A stretch of 64,000 bases of DNA from positions 248,001-312,000 of the forward strand of contig CAVXJC010000008.1 in the NCBI GenBank assembly GCA_963762075.1. Reading direction: 5' to 3'. Below the pieces are notes generated by a model, which worked only from the letters and a program-made list of their open reading frames with translations, was not told where the DNA came from and did no database searches. Shown piece after piece: positions 50,370 to 59,435 of this stretch (its first letter is position 1; every line of letters starts with the position of its first letter). The translations under genes were made by a program, and so were the position numbers. The stretch comes from JAOUEA01 sp963762075. GTDB lineage: Bacteria; Actinomycetota; UBA4738; HRBIN12.

Positions 50370-51542
50370 TCAGATGCCGTGGAGCTTCCGCACGTTGTCG
50401 GCGAGCACCCCCCTGCCGATCGACTCCGCATCGGTCACCGACAGGAAGTCGCGATCGACGAATGTGCCGAGCACGCGCTCGAGCGCCTCTCGCACCAGCC
50501 TGGCCGACACGGGGAACATCTCCGGCTCCGAGGACTCGTCGCACCCGTGCAGCACCTTCACTGCCGGCACCGCGCCGAGGAGCATCTCGAGCGACCAATC
50601 GATCTGACCCCACGCCCAGGGCACGAGCTCAGAGAGATCGAAATAGAGGTTCGGGAGCACCGTGCCGAGGTAGGTGGCCTCGGCCACCCACGGCCACCCC
50701 GTGTGGATCATCACGATCGGGATGTCCTGGTGCGCCACGAAGAACGCGAACGCGTCCTGCGGCCTCGCATGTGTGAGGTTCACGTCCGGGTCACCAGCGC
50801 CCACATGCACGTGGAAGACGCGATCGTGCCGCTTCGCGAGCGCGAACGCGCGCTGCAGCAGGAAGTCGCGCACGGGCTTGGCGTGCGCTCGCGTCTCACG
50901 CCACTCGTCGGCCCGCCAGCGATCGTAGGCGGATGCGGCGTCGGCAGGCGTCGGGTCGGTCACGTCGAGTCCGGTGCGGTAGGCGATGATCGTCTTGTAG
51001 GCGATCAGCCGCGGGTCGGCGGCCGCCGTATCCACCGCATCTTCGAACCGCTGCACAGTGGCATCGAACGAGCCCTCTTCACGCGCGTCGACGATCCACG
51101 GCTCGACCCGGCCGACTCGGTGAACAGGCACGCCGCCGAGGGCGGCCTCGAACTCAGCGCGAGCGATCGTCGGCTGCGGGTAGCCCTCATCGGCCACGAC
51201 GGCCACGATGTTCTCGGACTCCAGCAATCCCCGCACGTAGCCCGGTGGATCGGCCCGCAGGGCCGCGTCGCGCGCTGCGACGACGGCGTCCTTGGTCGGC
51301 TCGCAACCGAGATGCCGAGCGATCCAACGCCGCAGCGCCAGTCCGAACATGGTGGATTCGGTCAGCTCTTCGACGAACGCCGCCGCTTCGTGGTGCGCAT
51401 GGCCCGAGGACAACAACGCGGTGCCGAGGAACATGCATCGCGTCTCGAACGACCCTGGTTCTCGGCCGAGCAGATCCTCGGTTCTGAACGGGTGACAATG
51501 GGCGTCGACCACCTCGGCGCCGCTGAGGTCAACTCGTGCCAT
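50370..51542 (-). CDS. FluG-type amidohydrolase (TIM-barrel metal hydrolase)
   Basis: Amidohydrolase-2-like protein of 390 residues. It opens with EVVDAHCHPFRTEDLL (metal-binding HxH); later YKTIIAYRTGLDV holds the bridging Lys region, VFHVHVGAGDPDV the next His pair and VLHGCDESSEPEMFP the final Asp-like segment. The same architecture forms the N-terminal half of FluG, which is fused to a glutamine synthetase; here the synthetase homologue is the adjacent upstream gene. A role in hydrolysing a gamma-glutamyl or other amide is inferred. ATG at 51542 is preferred, with AGGAAGCGAG upstream. Confidence 0.85.
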   Translation of the reverse strand: MARVDLSGAEVVDAHCHPFRTEDLLGREPGSFETRCMFLGTALLSSGHAHHEAAAFVEELTESTMFGLALRRWIARHLGCEPTKDAVVAARDAALRADPPGYVRGLLESENIVAVVADEGYPQPTIARAEFEAALGGVPVHRVGRVEPWIVDAREEGSFDATVQRFEDAVDTAAADPRLIAYKTIIAYRTGLDVTDPTPADAASAYDRWRADEWRETRAHAKPVRDFLLQRAFALAKRHDRVFHVHVGAGDPDVNLTHARPQDAFAFFVAHQDIPIVMIHTGWPWVAEATYLGTVLPNLYFDLSELVPWAWGQIDWSLEMLLGAVPAVKVLHGCDESSEPEMFPVSARLVREALERVLGTFVDRDFLSVTDAESIGRGVLADNVRKLHGI

Positions 51543-51574
51543 GTCGCGCTCGCTTCCTGAGGCCCGAGGGCCCC

Positions 51575-52954
51575 TCAGTACCGCCATCGCAGACGGCGAA
51601 TCAACTCGTCGTCATCGAGCCCCGCGTACTGCCGAGCCTCGCCGCGCCTCGTTTCGAGGAACGTCTCGAACAGGAAGTCGCCCATGGCGGCGCGGAGGAC
51701 CGACGATGACGCCAGCCCCTCGACGGCCTGGGGCAGGGTCCCGGGGAGTTGGCGAACGCCACGCGCAGACTTCACGTCGTCGGGCAACCCATCGGGATCT
51801 TCCTCGGTCGAGGGGGGCAATCGATCGCGGGCGTCCAGCCCATGCAGGGCTGCCGCGAGCAGGACGCCGATCGTCAGATACGGGTTCGCGGTACCGTCCA
51901 CCGGCTTGATCTCGACGTTGGCCGCGCTCGCGGACTCGGGTGTGCGGCCGGCGATGAACCGCACGGCCGCTTCTCGGTTGTCGGTGCCCCAGCATTGCAT
52001 GGCCCCCGACCAGTGGTGCGGCTGCAGCCGCAGATACCCCATACATGTCGGCACCGTCACCGCGACGATGGCGGGCAACTCACGCAGCATGCCCGCCACG
52101 AACGACTCACCGCGCTCGTCCATGCCGGCGGGACCCTCGCCACCGGCCATCAGGTTCGTCTCGCCGTCCCAGAGACTCAGGTGGGCGTGCGCGCCATTGC
52201 CCGTGTCGGGGCCGACCTGCGGCGCGAACGAGACCACGAGGCCGTGTCGGCGCGCGACGGCGCGAACCGTCTGGCGCACCACCATCGCGGCGTCGGCCGC
52301 CGCAACCGGGTCACGAGGAGCGATCGACATCTCGAACTGACCGTCGGCGTACTCGGGATGGAACTGCTGAAGACCGAGCCCTTGCGCTTGGGTGGTGGTG
52401 ATGAGATCGAGCGCGAAATCGTGATTGCCGACGAGCGCGATGTCGCTGTACCCGGGACCGCGATGTGCAGGACGGAACCCACCGTCGTCGCCTCGCGTGC
52501 CCACCGAGAACTCGAACTCGAACACTGCCTTCACGGCGAGGCCCCGCGCTGCGAACGCGTCGGCCATGCGTCTCGTGAACGCCCGTGGGCACGCCGGGAA
52601 CGGCTCGCCTTCCTGCGTGAACTGGTCGACCGGCGCCCACGCCCATCCAGGCATCGCAGCGAGCGGCTCGGTCGCACTCGGGTCGGGCCGCAGGCGGAGA
52701 TCTCCAGAGGGCCCGTCGACGTATCCGGGGAGCAGGGCGAACTGATCGTTCGACATCGCCACGTTGAACAGTGTCGAGAGCCCGACGCCGGAACCTGCAA
52801 GCGCCGCGAACCGCTCGATCGGCACGCACTTCGTGCGCACGATCATCGAAGGGTCGACGAACCCGAGGATCACGGCCGAGACGCCGGCTTCCCCCAGCCA
52901 CGCCTGAACCCCCACGGCGTCCGCGGGGCGCCCGGACTCATCTCCCCCGCTCAT
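51575..52954 (-). CDS. Glutamine synthetase-family ligase (probable gamma-glutamyl amine ligase)
   Basis: ATP-dependent ligase of 459 residues. Catalytic-domain motifs are clear: VFEFEFSVG with the metal Glu, QQFHPEYADGQFEMSIAP, GNGAHAHLSLW, and NREAAVRFIAG. Conserved NVEIKPVDGTANPYL near the end is typical of GlnA3/PuuA/FluG-like relatives that glutamylate amines rather than assimilate ammonia. The lone gene, far from nitrogen-regulation genes and next to an amidohydrolase and an amine-type importer, supports that reading. Its ATG overlaps the RpiR stop by four bases (ATGA). Confidence 0.88.
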   Translation of the reverse strand: MSGGDESGRPADAVGVQAWLGEAGVSAVILGFVDPSMIVRTKCVPIERFAALAGSGVGLSTLFNVAMSNDQFALLPGYVDGPSGDLRLRPDPSATEPLAAMPGWAWAPVDQFTQEGEPFPACPRAFTRRMADAFAARGLAVKAVFEFEFSVGTRGDDGGFRPAHRGPGYSDIALVGNHDFALDLITTTQAQGLGLQQFHPEYADGQFEMSIAPRDPVAAADAAMVVRQTVRAVARRHGLVVSFAPQVGPDTGNGAHAHLSLWDGETNLMAGGEGPAGMDERGESFVAGMLRELPAIVAVTVPTCMGYLRLQPHHWSGAMQCWGTDNREAAVRFIAGRTPESASAANVEIKPVDGTANPYLTIGVLLAAALHGLDARDRLPPSTEEDPDGLPDDVKSARGVRQLPGTLPQAVEGLASSSVLRAAMGDFLFETFLETRRGEARQYAGLDDDELIRRLRWRY

Positions 52955-53892
52955 CCTGTCCGCTCTCCGCGCGCGTCGGGGCTCCCGACCATGCCGATCA
53001 TCGATCGGTGCATGCGCTCGTGAACCGACTCGAGCTCGGCAACCCGCGCACGTCCTTCATCGCCGAACGCCGCCACCGCCTTCGCCGCGATCAACTCGGT
53101 CAGCGCGAACGCGCTGAGCAGAGAGTCGAACGGCGATGCGGAATCGGCGTGCGATACCAGCACGTGTCTCGCCGATTCCACCGCCGGCGAGAGCCATGGG
53201 TCGGTGAAGACGACGACCACCGCTCCTCGTTCGGCCGCGATCGCGCCGGCAGCGATCGTGTCCCGCTGATACCGGCGATAGTCGAAGAGGCAGAGCACGT
53301 CCCGTCGCGAGAGCTCCATCGCGTCCAGGGTTCGGCGCTCGGGCGACTCTCCCACCATCTCGCAGCCCGAGCGGAGCATGCGCATGTGCAGACACAGGTA
53401 GCTCGCGACGAGCTGGCTGAACCGCCCGCCGACGAACCAGAGGCGCCGTTTCCGATCACACAGCAGGGCCACGACGTTGGTCAGGTCGTCTTCGAGCGAA
53501 TTCGAAGCGAGCGTCGCGTCGAGGGCCCGCGCGAACGCATCCTGGCTGCGACGGAGCACCTCGTCGTCTTGGGGCGCGCCCCTCGTGCGGTAGAGCGACG
53601 GCAGCCCCTCGGTGCGAGCTTGCACCTCGTGGCGAAGCGATCGCTGGAAGTCGGGATAGCCCTCGAACCCGATCTTGCGGACGAAGCGCAACACCGTGGG
53701 TCCGGTGACGCCGGCGCCGTCGGCGAGCTGGGGCAGGCTCTCGAGACCCGCGGTCGGATACGTGGCGAGCAGCGTGCGCGCCACCCGTCGCTCGGCAGGC
53801 GTCATCTCACCGAGCCGCTCGCGGACCTCTTCGCCGATCGTCTCGCTCGTGTGCGTGATCACTCCCCCTCGCAGGTCAGGATTCTTACGCAT
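52951..53892 (-). CDS. MurR/RpiR-family transcriptional regulator
   Basis: Regulator of 313 residues. The N-terminal helix-turn-helix domain reads MTPAERRVARTLLATYPTAG, with SLPQLADGAGVTGPTVLRFV as the recognition region. The C-terminal SIS domain (LLCDRKRRLWFVGGRFSQLV, VVVFTDPWLSPAVESARHVL) normally senses a sugar phosphate or related metabolite. The ATG at 53892 is chosen as the first start before the conserved domain. First gene of the operon with the ligase and amidohydrolase, and divergent from the importer, it probably controls both. One candidate operator repeat overlaps its start codon. Confidence 0.92.
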   Translation of the reverse strand: MRKNPDLRGGVITHTSETIGEEVRERLGEMTPAERRVARTLLATYPTAGLESLPQLADGAGVTGPTVLRFVRKIGFEGYPDFQRSLRHEVQARTEGLPSLYRTRGAPQDDEVLRRSQDAFARALDATLASNSLEDDLTNVVALLCDRKRRLWFVGGRFSQLVASYLCLHMRMLRSGCEMVGESPERRTLDAMELSRRDVLCLFDYRRYQRDTIAAGAIAAERGAVVVVFTDPWLSPAVESARHVLVSHADSASPFDSLLSAFALTELIAAKAVAAFGDEGRARVAELESVHERMHRSMIGMVGSPDARGERTG

Positions 53893-53965
53893 ACGGCAAC
53901 TCAGGGGAAGCCGGTAACGAGCTTGACAGCCCATCCCGCCCAGCGTACGAATGCCGGATACGGCA
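53886..53965. promoter_or_regulatory. Direct repeats in the RpiR-importer divergent region (candidate operator)
   Basis: TACGCATACGGCA (53886-53898) and TACGAAT..ATACGGCA (53946-53965) share TACGNAT and the 8-mer ATACGGCA, 67 bases apart. One copy covers the regulator's start codon and the other the importer's -10 and start site, as expected for a regulator acting on both genes. Confidence 0.4.
53923..53951 (+). promoter_or_regulatory. Sigma-70-like promoter of the amine/amino-acid importer operon
   Basis: TTGACA (53923-53928), 17-base spacer, TACGAA (53946-53951). It is the best -35/-10 pair in the window. A leader of about 23 bases with a long GGGGGAGGTAGGA follows before the ATG. Confidence 0.55.
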
Positions 53966-53980
53966 GGGGGAGGTAGGAAG

Positions 53981-55177
53981 ATGCTTCGGAGATCGATCGC
54001 GCTCGTGTTCGCGTTGAGCCTCTTGGGCGCCGCATGCAGCACGTCGGACAGTGGTGGCGACAGTGGTGGAGAAGGCGATGCGAGCGGCGCCTCGGGTGAC
54101 CCGATCGTGCTCGGCTTCCCCGCCGATCTGACGACCGACTGGGCGTATTACGACTCACCCATGGACGAAGGGGCACAGTTCGCGGTCGATCAGATCAATG
54201 AGGCAGGAGGCGTGCTCGGACGTCCGCTCGAGCTGAAGACCGTCGACATGCGCAACGACGTGGCGGAGGCTGCCAAGGTGACGCAGCAGCTGATCGACGA
54301 CGGAGCCGTCTACCTGATGGGAACCGTGGGAGACGGCATCCTGGCCGAGGGTCAGGTCGCCTGCGCCGCTGGCGTGCCGATCTCGACCGGGCTCGGCACC
54401 GCACCGTCGCTCGTCGGAGACATGGGCGAATGCGCGTACCAGCTCGTGATGAGCGACAACATCCAGGCAGCGGTGCTCGCCGAGTACGGGCTCGCCCAGG
54501 GATACGGGACCGCCTACGTGCTCGGTTCGAACGAGATCCCCTACACCAAGGACCTGCCGGTGTTCTTCAGCGACGCGTTCGAGCACGGCGGTGGCACGGT
54601 GGTGGGCACCGACCAGTACAAGCTCGGTGCCGGTGACTACTCGGCGGTCGTGACGAAGATCGCGAACGTCGACCCCGCACCCGACGTGATCTTCACGCCG
54701 ATGTACATCCCCGACAGCGTGGTGTTCCTGCGTCAGCTGCGACAAGCGGGCCTCACGATGCCTGTGCTCTCCACCGACGGGAACGGCGACGCCGCGTTGC
54801 TCGATGCAGGGGTCAAGGCGATCGATGGCCTCACCTTCTCCAACTCGGTCTGCACGGCCGAGGGCGACCCCGAGGTGCAGGCGTTCTACGACGACTACAA
54901 CGCGGCGAACGGAAGCGACCCGAGCTCATACGTCGCGGTGATCGGCTACGACGAGGTCAACCTGGTGGCCGACGCGATCGAGACCGCGGGCAGTGCCGAG
55001 CCGGCGGCGATCATCGAGCAGCTGGCGCAGACCGACTACACGGGCATCTCCGGCCATGTGGTGATGGACCCCGCGACCCGGCGTGCGGACAAGCCTGCCG
55101 CGCTCGTGCAGATGGATGGCGCCGAGTTCACGTGCCTGGAACAGCCGAACTTCCCCGAGTACGTGCCGGCGATCTAG
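53981..55177 (+). CDS. Branched-chain-amino-acid-type ABC substrate-binding lipoprotein (LivJ class)
   Basis: Binding protein of 398 residues for the downstream importer. Lipobox LGAAC lies at about residues 15-19, followed by a Gly/Ser/Asp tether. The periplasmic-binding-protein type 1 fold shows DPIVLGFPADLTTDW, DEGAQFAVDQINEAGGVLGR, VYLMGTVGDGILAEG and PTMPVL-like LTMPVLSTDGNGDAALLD. The ligand class of this family is broad (amino acids, amides, urea, aromatic acids), and here an amine or methylated amino acid would suit the neighbours. ATG at 53981 is preceded by GGGGGAGGTAGGA. Confidence 0.93.
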   Translation: MLRRSIALVFALSLLGAACSTSDSGGDSGGEGDASGASGDPIVLGFPADLTTDWAYYDSPMDEGAQFAVDQINEAGGVLGRPLELKTVDMRNDVAEAAKVTQQLIDDGAVYLMGTVGDGILAEGQVACAAGVPISTGLGTAPSLVGDMGECAYQLVMSDNIQAAVLAEYGLAQGYGTAYVLGSNEIPYTKDLPVFFSDAFEHGGGTVVGTDQYKLGAGDYSAVVTKIANVDPAPDVIFTPMYIPDSVVFLRQLRQAGLTMPVLSTDGNGDAALLDAGVKAIDGLTFSNSVCTAEGDPEVQAFYDDYNAANGSDPSSYVAVIGYDEVNLVADAIETAGSAEPAAIIEQLAQTDYTGISGHVVMDPATRRADKPAALVQMDGAEFTCLEQPNFPEYVPAI

Positions 55178-55181
55178 GGAC

Positions 55182-55952
55182 GTGACCGTCGAGCACGGGC
55201 AGGGCCGGGCGGCGGATCTCGCCGGGAGCGGCCCTCCACTGCTCGCCGTCGAGGAGCTGACCGTCGCATACGGCGCGGTGATCGCGGTCCGCGACGTCTC
55301 GTTGCAGGTCGCGCCGGGTGAGATCGTCGCTGCGCTCGGGCCCAACGGCGCGGGCAAGACGACCTTGCTCCGAACGCTCGCGGGTGCGTTGAAGCCCCAG
55401 CACGGCTCGATCGTGTTCGACGGCGGCCCTCTGACTGGCCTGGTGCCCGAGGTGGTCGTTCGTCGCGGAGTGGTGCTGGTCCCGGAGGGCCGCCATGTCT
55501 TCCCCGGCCTCACCGTCGAGGAGAACCTCATGATCGGCGGCATCGCCCGCACCGATCGAGAGGAGCTGCGCGCCGATACCGAGCGGTGGCTGACGCGCTT
55601 CCCGATCCTCGGCGAGCGCGCGGGCCAGATGGCCGGCACCCTCTCGGGTGGAGAGCAGCAGCAGCTGGCGATCGCCCGCGCGCTGATGTCACGCCCGCGC
55701 ATGCTGCTGCTCGACGAGCCCTCGCTCGGCCTGGCGCCGATCTTCGTGGACCGCATCTTCGAGCTGATCCGGGAGCTGCGGGCCGACGGCGTCACCGTGC
55801 TGCTGGTGGAGCAGAACGTGCACCGAGCGCTCGAGATCGCCGACCGCGCCTACGTGCTCTCGGTCGGATCGGTCGTCGCGTCGGGACCGACCGGCCAGCT
55901 GATCGAGGGCGAGCTCGAACGCTCCTACCTCGGCATCAGCCAGGCGGGCTGA
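55182..55952 (+). CDS. livF: ABC transporter ATP-binding protein, LivF type
   Basis: One of the two ATPases of the importer, 256 residues. Walker A GPNGAGKTT, Q-loop GRHVFPGLTVEENL, signature LSGGEQQQLAIARAL, Walker B MLLLDEPSLGLAP and the H-like position EQNVHRALEIADR are intact; EQNV is typical of LivF, which has Asn/Val instead of the usual switch His. GTG at 55182 lies four bases after the binding-protein stop, with AGGGA just upstream. The other ATPase is fused to LivM below. Confidence 0.93.
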   Translation: MTVEHGQGRAADLAGSGPPLLAVEELTVAYGAVIAVRDVSLQVAPGEIVAALGPNGAGKTTLLRTLAGALKPQHGSIVFDGGPLTGLVPEVVVRRGVVLVPEGRHVFPGLTVEENLMIGGIARTDREELRADTERWLTRFPILGERAGQMAGTLSGGEQQQLAIARALMSRPRMLLLDEPSLGLAPIFVDRIFELIRELRADGVTVLLVEQNVHRALEIADRAYVLSVGSVVASGPTGQLIEGELERSYLGISQAG

Positions 55953-55960
55953 GTGATGTC

Positions 55961-56851
55961 GTGAGCCCATCGGAGTTCGTGCAACAGCTCGTGAACGCGC
56001 TGTCGCTCGGCAGCATCTACGCCCTGCTCGCGCTCGGCCTCTCCATGGTCTACGGGGTCTTGGGCATGCTGAACTTCGCGTACGGTGAGCTCGTCACGAT
56101 CGCCGGCTATTCGATGCTCGCCGCGACGTACTTCGACGCGCCGTTCATCGTGGTCGCGCTCGTCGGCGTGATCGCGGCTGGTCTCTCGTCGGTGGTGATG
56201 GAGCTCGTTGCGTTCCGCCCGTTGCGCAACGCCAGCTTCGTCTCGTTGCTGTTCACCTCGTTCGCCGTGGCGCAGCTGATCCAGGGTGCGTTCCGCCAAG
56301 CCGTTTCGGTGCGCTCGCGCGGCATCCCGGTGCCGGCGTTGTTCGACGAGGCCGTGCAGCTCGGTCCCGTGCGCATCAGCGTGCTGTCGATCATCACCGC
56401 GTCGATCGGCGCCCTCTCGCTCGTGGCGCTCACGGCTTTCATGCGCCGCTCGCGCTCGGGGCTCGCGATGCGGGCGGCGTCACAGGACTTCACCACGGCC
56501 CGCCTGCTCGGCGTGCGCGCGAACCGCGTGATCTCGTTGGCATTCCTTCTCTCGGGCCTGCTCGCCGGCATCGCAGGCGTGCTCTGGATCGCGCGTACCA
56601 CCTCGGTGAACCCGGCGACCGGGTTCGTGCCGGTGATCCAGGCGTTCATCGCATCGGTGATCGGCGGCTTGGGGAACCTGCGCGGCGCCGTGATCGGAGG
56701 GTTCTTCCTGGGAACGCTCGAAGTGTTCCTGCAGGCGCTGCTCCCAGGATCGCTGTTGCCGTACGCACAGGCGGCATCGTTGCTCATCGTCGTCGCCATC
56801 CTCTACGTGCGACCGCAGGGCCTGTTCGGCGCCCGGGCCGAGGCGGCATGA
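55961..56851 (+). CDS. livH: Branched-chain-type ABC permease, LivH
   Basis: Membrane component of 296 residues with about eight helices. The opening LVNALSLGSIYALLALGLSM, the MLNFAYGELVTIAGYSMLAA motif, GLAMRAASQDFTTARLLGV (the ATPase-docking loop) and VIGGLGNLRGAVIGGFFLG are standard LivH marks. GTG at 55961 is nine bases after the LivF stop; the frame stays open far upstream within LivF by chance. Its stop overlaps the next gene's ATG by four bases, so translation is coupled. Confidence 0.93.
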   Translation: MSPSEFVQQLVNALSLGSIYALLALGLSMVYGVLGMLNFAYGELVTIAGYSMLAATYFDAPFIVVALVGVIAAGLSSVVMELVAFRPLRNASFVSLLFTSFAVAQLIQGAFRQAVSVRSRGIPVPALFDEAVQLGPVRISVLSIITASIGALSLVALTAFMRRSRSGLAMRAASQDFTTARLLGVRANRVISLAFLLSGLLAGIAGVLWIARTTSVNPATGFVPVIQAFIASVIGGLGNLRGAVIGGFFLGTLEVFLQALLPGSLLPYAQAASLLIVVAILYVRPQGLFGARAEAA

Positions 56852-58701
56852 GCGGCCCGATCCCGGCCAGCCGGATGCGACCGGCGCTCTGGGGCACCGG
56901 CTTGATCTCGATGCTGCTGATCGGCGGCATGTCGCTCGTGCAGGCGTTCGGATCCTCGTCGTCGAGTCGCACCTTCGTGATGTTCCTCGTGAACGTCATG
57001 CTCGTCGTGTCGATCCAGGCGTTCATCGGCAACAGCGGCATCGTGTCGTTCGGCCACGTGGCGTTCATGGGCATCGGCGCCTACACGACCGCGCTCGTGA
57101 CGATCCCGGAAGCGGTGAAGGCTGCACAGCTCCCGGAGCTGCCGTCGACCCTCGGCGCCGCGAACCTCGGTCTCGTGCCCGCGATCGCGCTGTCGGCACT
57201 CGCCGCACTCGTCGTCGCGGCGATCTTCGGCGGCGCCATCATCCGCATGACCGAATCGACCATGGCGATGGCGACGCTGGCGCTGCTGGTGATGGTGCAC
57301 ACGTTCTTCCAGAACGCGACCACGTACACGCGGGGCTCCCTCGGCCTCGCCGGCGTGCCGGTGAGGACCACCCTCGGCGTCGCTACCGCGGGCGCGGTCC
57401 TGTTCTTGCTGGTGGGTCGTCTCTACAAGGAGTCGGGCCCTGGCCTTCGCCTTCGCGCGACGCGGGAGGATCCACTCTCCTCGGCATCGGTCGGCACGAA
57501 CGTCGTGCGCACACGCTACGGCGGGTGGCTCCTCAGCGCCGCGATGATGGGCGCCGCGGGCTCGCTCTGGGCCCAGAGCGTGATCGCGTTCAACGCGAAC
57601 CAGTTCTACTTCGCGATCACGTTCGCATTGCTCGCTATGCTGGTCATCGGAGGACGGACGTCGCTCACCGGGGCGGTGGCGGGCGCGGCGATCATCACCT
57701 TCCTCACCGACACCCTCGCCCGGGTGGAACAGGGCGTCGCGATCGGCCCCTGGGAGCTGCCCCGCGTGACCGGCACGGTGCAGTTCGCGATCGCGCTGCT
57801 GATCATCGTCACGTTGATCCTGCGGCCAGAGGGCATGTTCGACCGCTGGGAGGTCGACGATCTCGTGAGGCGGCTCACTCTCCGCACGAGACGGGCGCGG
57901 CCCTCCGAGACCGGGGCGATCGTGTCCCAGGGGGAACCGGAAGGTGAACCCACCGGATCGTCGTCGGCGGTCGAGCCCGCCGGCCCGGCGCTTCTGGGGG
58001 CAGGGGTCACCAAGCATTTCGAGGGCGTCGCCGCGCTCGCCGGGGTCGACATCGAGGTCCGATCAGGCGAGATCCTCGGCTTGATCGGCCCCAACGGCTC
58101 GGGCAAGACGACGCTGCTCAACGTGATCTCCGGCGTCTATGTGCCGACCGACGGCCGCATCGACTTCGACGGGAAGTACATCGTCGGCCGCAAGCCCCAC
58201 CAGGTATCCGCGCTCGGCCTGTCGCGCACCTTCCAGAACATCAGGCTCTTCGCCCAGCTCACCGTTCGCGAGAACGTGGAAGCGGCCACACCACCCGAGG
58301 CCGATGCGACGGCGGTCGACCAGGTGCTGGCGTGGTTCGGTCTCGGCGGCGTCGAGCACGAGAAGGCGGTGAACCTGCCGTACGGCATGCAACGCAGGCT
58401 CGAGATCGCTCGGGCGGTGGTACGGCGCCCGTCGCTGATCCTGCTGGACGAGCCCGCAGCGGGCATGAACGAATCCGAATCCGATGAGCTGCTCGAGAAC
58501 ATCAAACGCATACGAGCGAACCTCGATTGCTCGGTCGTGGTCGTCGATCACGACCTGCGGTTGATCATGAAGCTCTGCGATCGCATCCAGGTTCTCGATC
58601 AAGGACGCACGATCGCGCTGGGACTGCCCCGTGAGATCGCCGAGGACCCCGCCGTGATCGAGGCATACTTGGGAGGTCCGGCCGCCGCGGCGGGTGCCTG
58701 A
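56848..58701 (+). CDS. Fused LivM permease-LivG ATPase
   Basis: A 617-residue fusion. Residues 1-330 are a LivM-type permease with about nine helices (FIGNSGIVSFGHVAFMGIGA and GLRLRATREDPLSSASVGTN are diagnostic). A linker of about 40 residues rich in Glu, Pro and Ser follows. Residues about 375-605 are a LivG-type ATPase: GPNGSGKTT, LSRTFQNIRLFAQLTVRENV, NLPYGMQRRLEIARA as the signature region, LILLDEPAAGMN and VVDHDLRLIMKLC. LivM-LivG fusions occur elsewhere, but separate genes are commoner. Together with LivF and LivH it completes the importer. Confidence 0.92.
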   Translation: MSGPIPASRMRPALWGTGLISMLLIGGMSLVQAFGSSSSSRTFVMFLVNVMLVVSIQAFIGNSGIVSFGHVAFMGIGAYTTALVTIPEAVKAAQLPELPSTLGAANLGLVPAIALSALAALVVAAIFGGAIIRMTESTMAMATLALLVMVHTFFQNATTYTRGSLGLAGVPVRTTLGVATAGAVLFLLVGRLYKESGPGLRLRATREDPLSSASVGTNVVRTRYGGWLLSAAMMGAAGSLWAQSVIAFNANQFYFAITFALLAMLVIGGRTSLTGAVAGAAIITFLTDTLARVEQGVAIGPWELPRVTGTVQFAIALLIIVTLILRPEGMFDRWEVDDLVRRLTLRTRRARPSETGAIVSQGEPEGEPTGSSSAVEPAGPALLGAGVTKHFEGVAALAGVDIEVRSGEILGLIGPNGSGKTTLLNVISGVYVPTDGRIDFDGKYIVGRKPHQVSALGLSRTFQNIRLFAQLTVRENVEAATPPEADATAVDQVLAWFGLGGVEHEKAVNLPYGMQRRLEIARAVVRRPSLILLDEPAAGMNESESDELLENIKRIRANLDCSVVVVDHDLRLIMKLCDRIQVLDQGRTIALGLPREIAEDPAVIEAYLGGPAAAAGA

Positions 58702-58709
58702 GCGCCCGG

Positions 58710-59435
58710 TCAGTCGCGGAAGTCGGGGTGCTGCCGTTCGACCGAGCGCAGCATCGCGGCCCAGTGCATGCGCCCCCACTCGATCATGCCGTCGGCGAAC
58801 TGCGCCCGGGTCCGCTCGATGGTCTCGTCGCGGATCGGCGTGAGCGGACCGAGCCCCGAGGCCAGCACCTGGAGCTGTGCCGCCTTCTCGATCATGTAGA
58901 GGTCGTCCATCGCGACGCCGAGCTCGCGTCCCGCGACGAGGATGCCGTGATGGCGCAGGAACATCACCTCGGCCTCGCCGAGCACTTTCGCGAGGCGCTC
59001 CCCCTCGTCGAGGTCGGCGAGCCCCTCGTACCGCTCGTCGTAGACGACCCGGCCGGTGAACTGCAACGAGGTTTGGCTGATCGGCGCGAGGTGCAGGTCT
59101 TCGTGCATCGCCAGCGCCGTCGTCCACGGCTGGTGGGTGTGCAGCACCACCGTCGCCTGCGAGCACAGCCGATGGATCGGGGCGTGGATGCCGATGCCGG
59201 TCGCCGGCGCGGTGCCGCTGATCGCCGCACCATCGACGCCGACGACGGCGAGGCTCGAGGCCGTGATCTCCGAGAAGTGCAGTCCGAACGGGTTGATCAG
59301 GAACCGGTCGTCGCGTCCCGGCACGAGCATCGAGAAGTGGTTCGAGATGCCCTCATGGAAGTCGAACATCACCGCGATTCGGAACGCCGCGGCCAGCTCG
59401 ATGCGAGCCTCGCGTTCGTCGGCGGGTGGATTCAT
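58710..59435 (-). CDS. Class II aldolase/adducin-domain protein
   Basis: Zinc-dependent aldolase-like protein of 241 residues. Metal-binding histidines are visible in VVLHTHQPWTTALAM (HxH) and in FLRHHGILVAGREL. SNHFSMLVPGRDDRFLINPFGLHFSEI is the substrate-phosphate region of the fold, but the loop typical of fuculose-phosphate aldolase (the GNxS motif) is replaced by GISNHFS, as in members of unknown substrate. GGAGGCG precedes the ATG at 59435. It is transcribed against the importer and is divergent from the CocE-like hydrolase gene. Confidence 0.88.
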   Translation of the reverse strand: MNPPADEREARIELAAAFRIAVMFDFHEGISNHFSMLVPGRDDRFLINPFGLHFSEITASSLAVVGVDGAAISGTAPATGIGIHAPIHRLCSQATVVLHTHQPWTTALAMHEDLHLAPISQTSLQFTGRVVYDERYEGLADLDEGERLAKVLGEAEVMFLRHHGILVAGRELGVAMDDLYMIEKAAQLQVLASGLGPLTPIRDETIERTRAQFADGMIEWGRMHWAAMLRSVERQHPDFRD

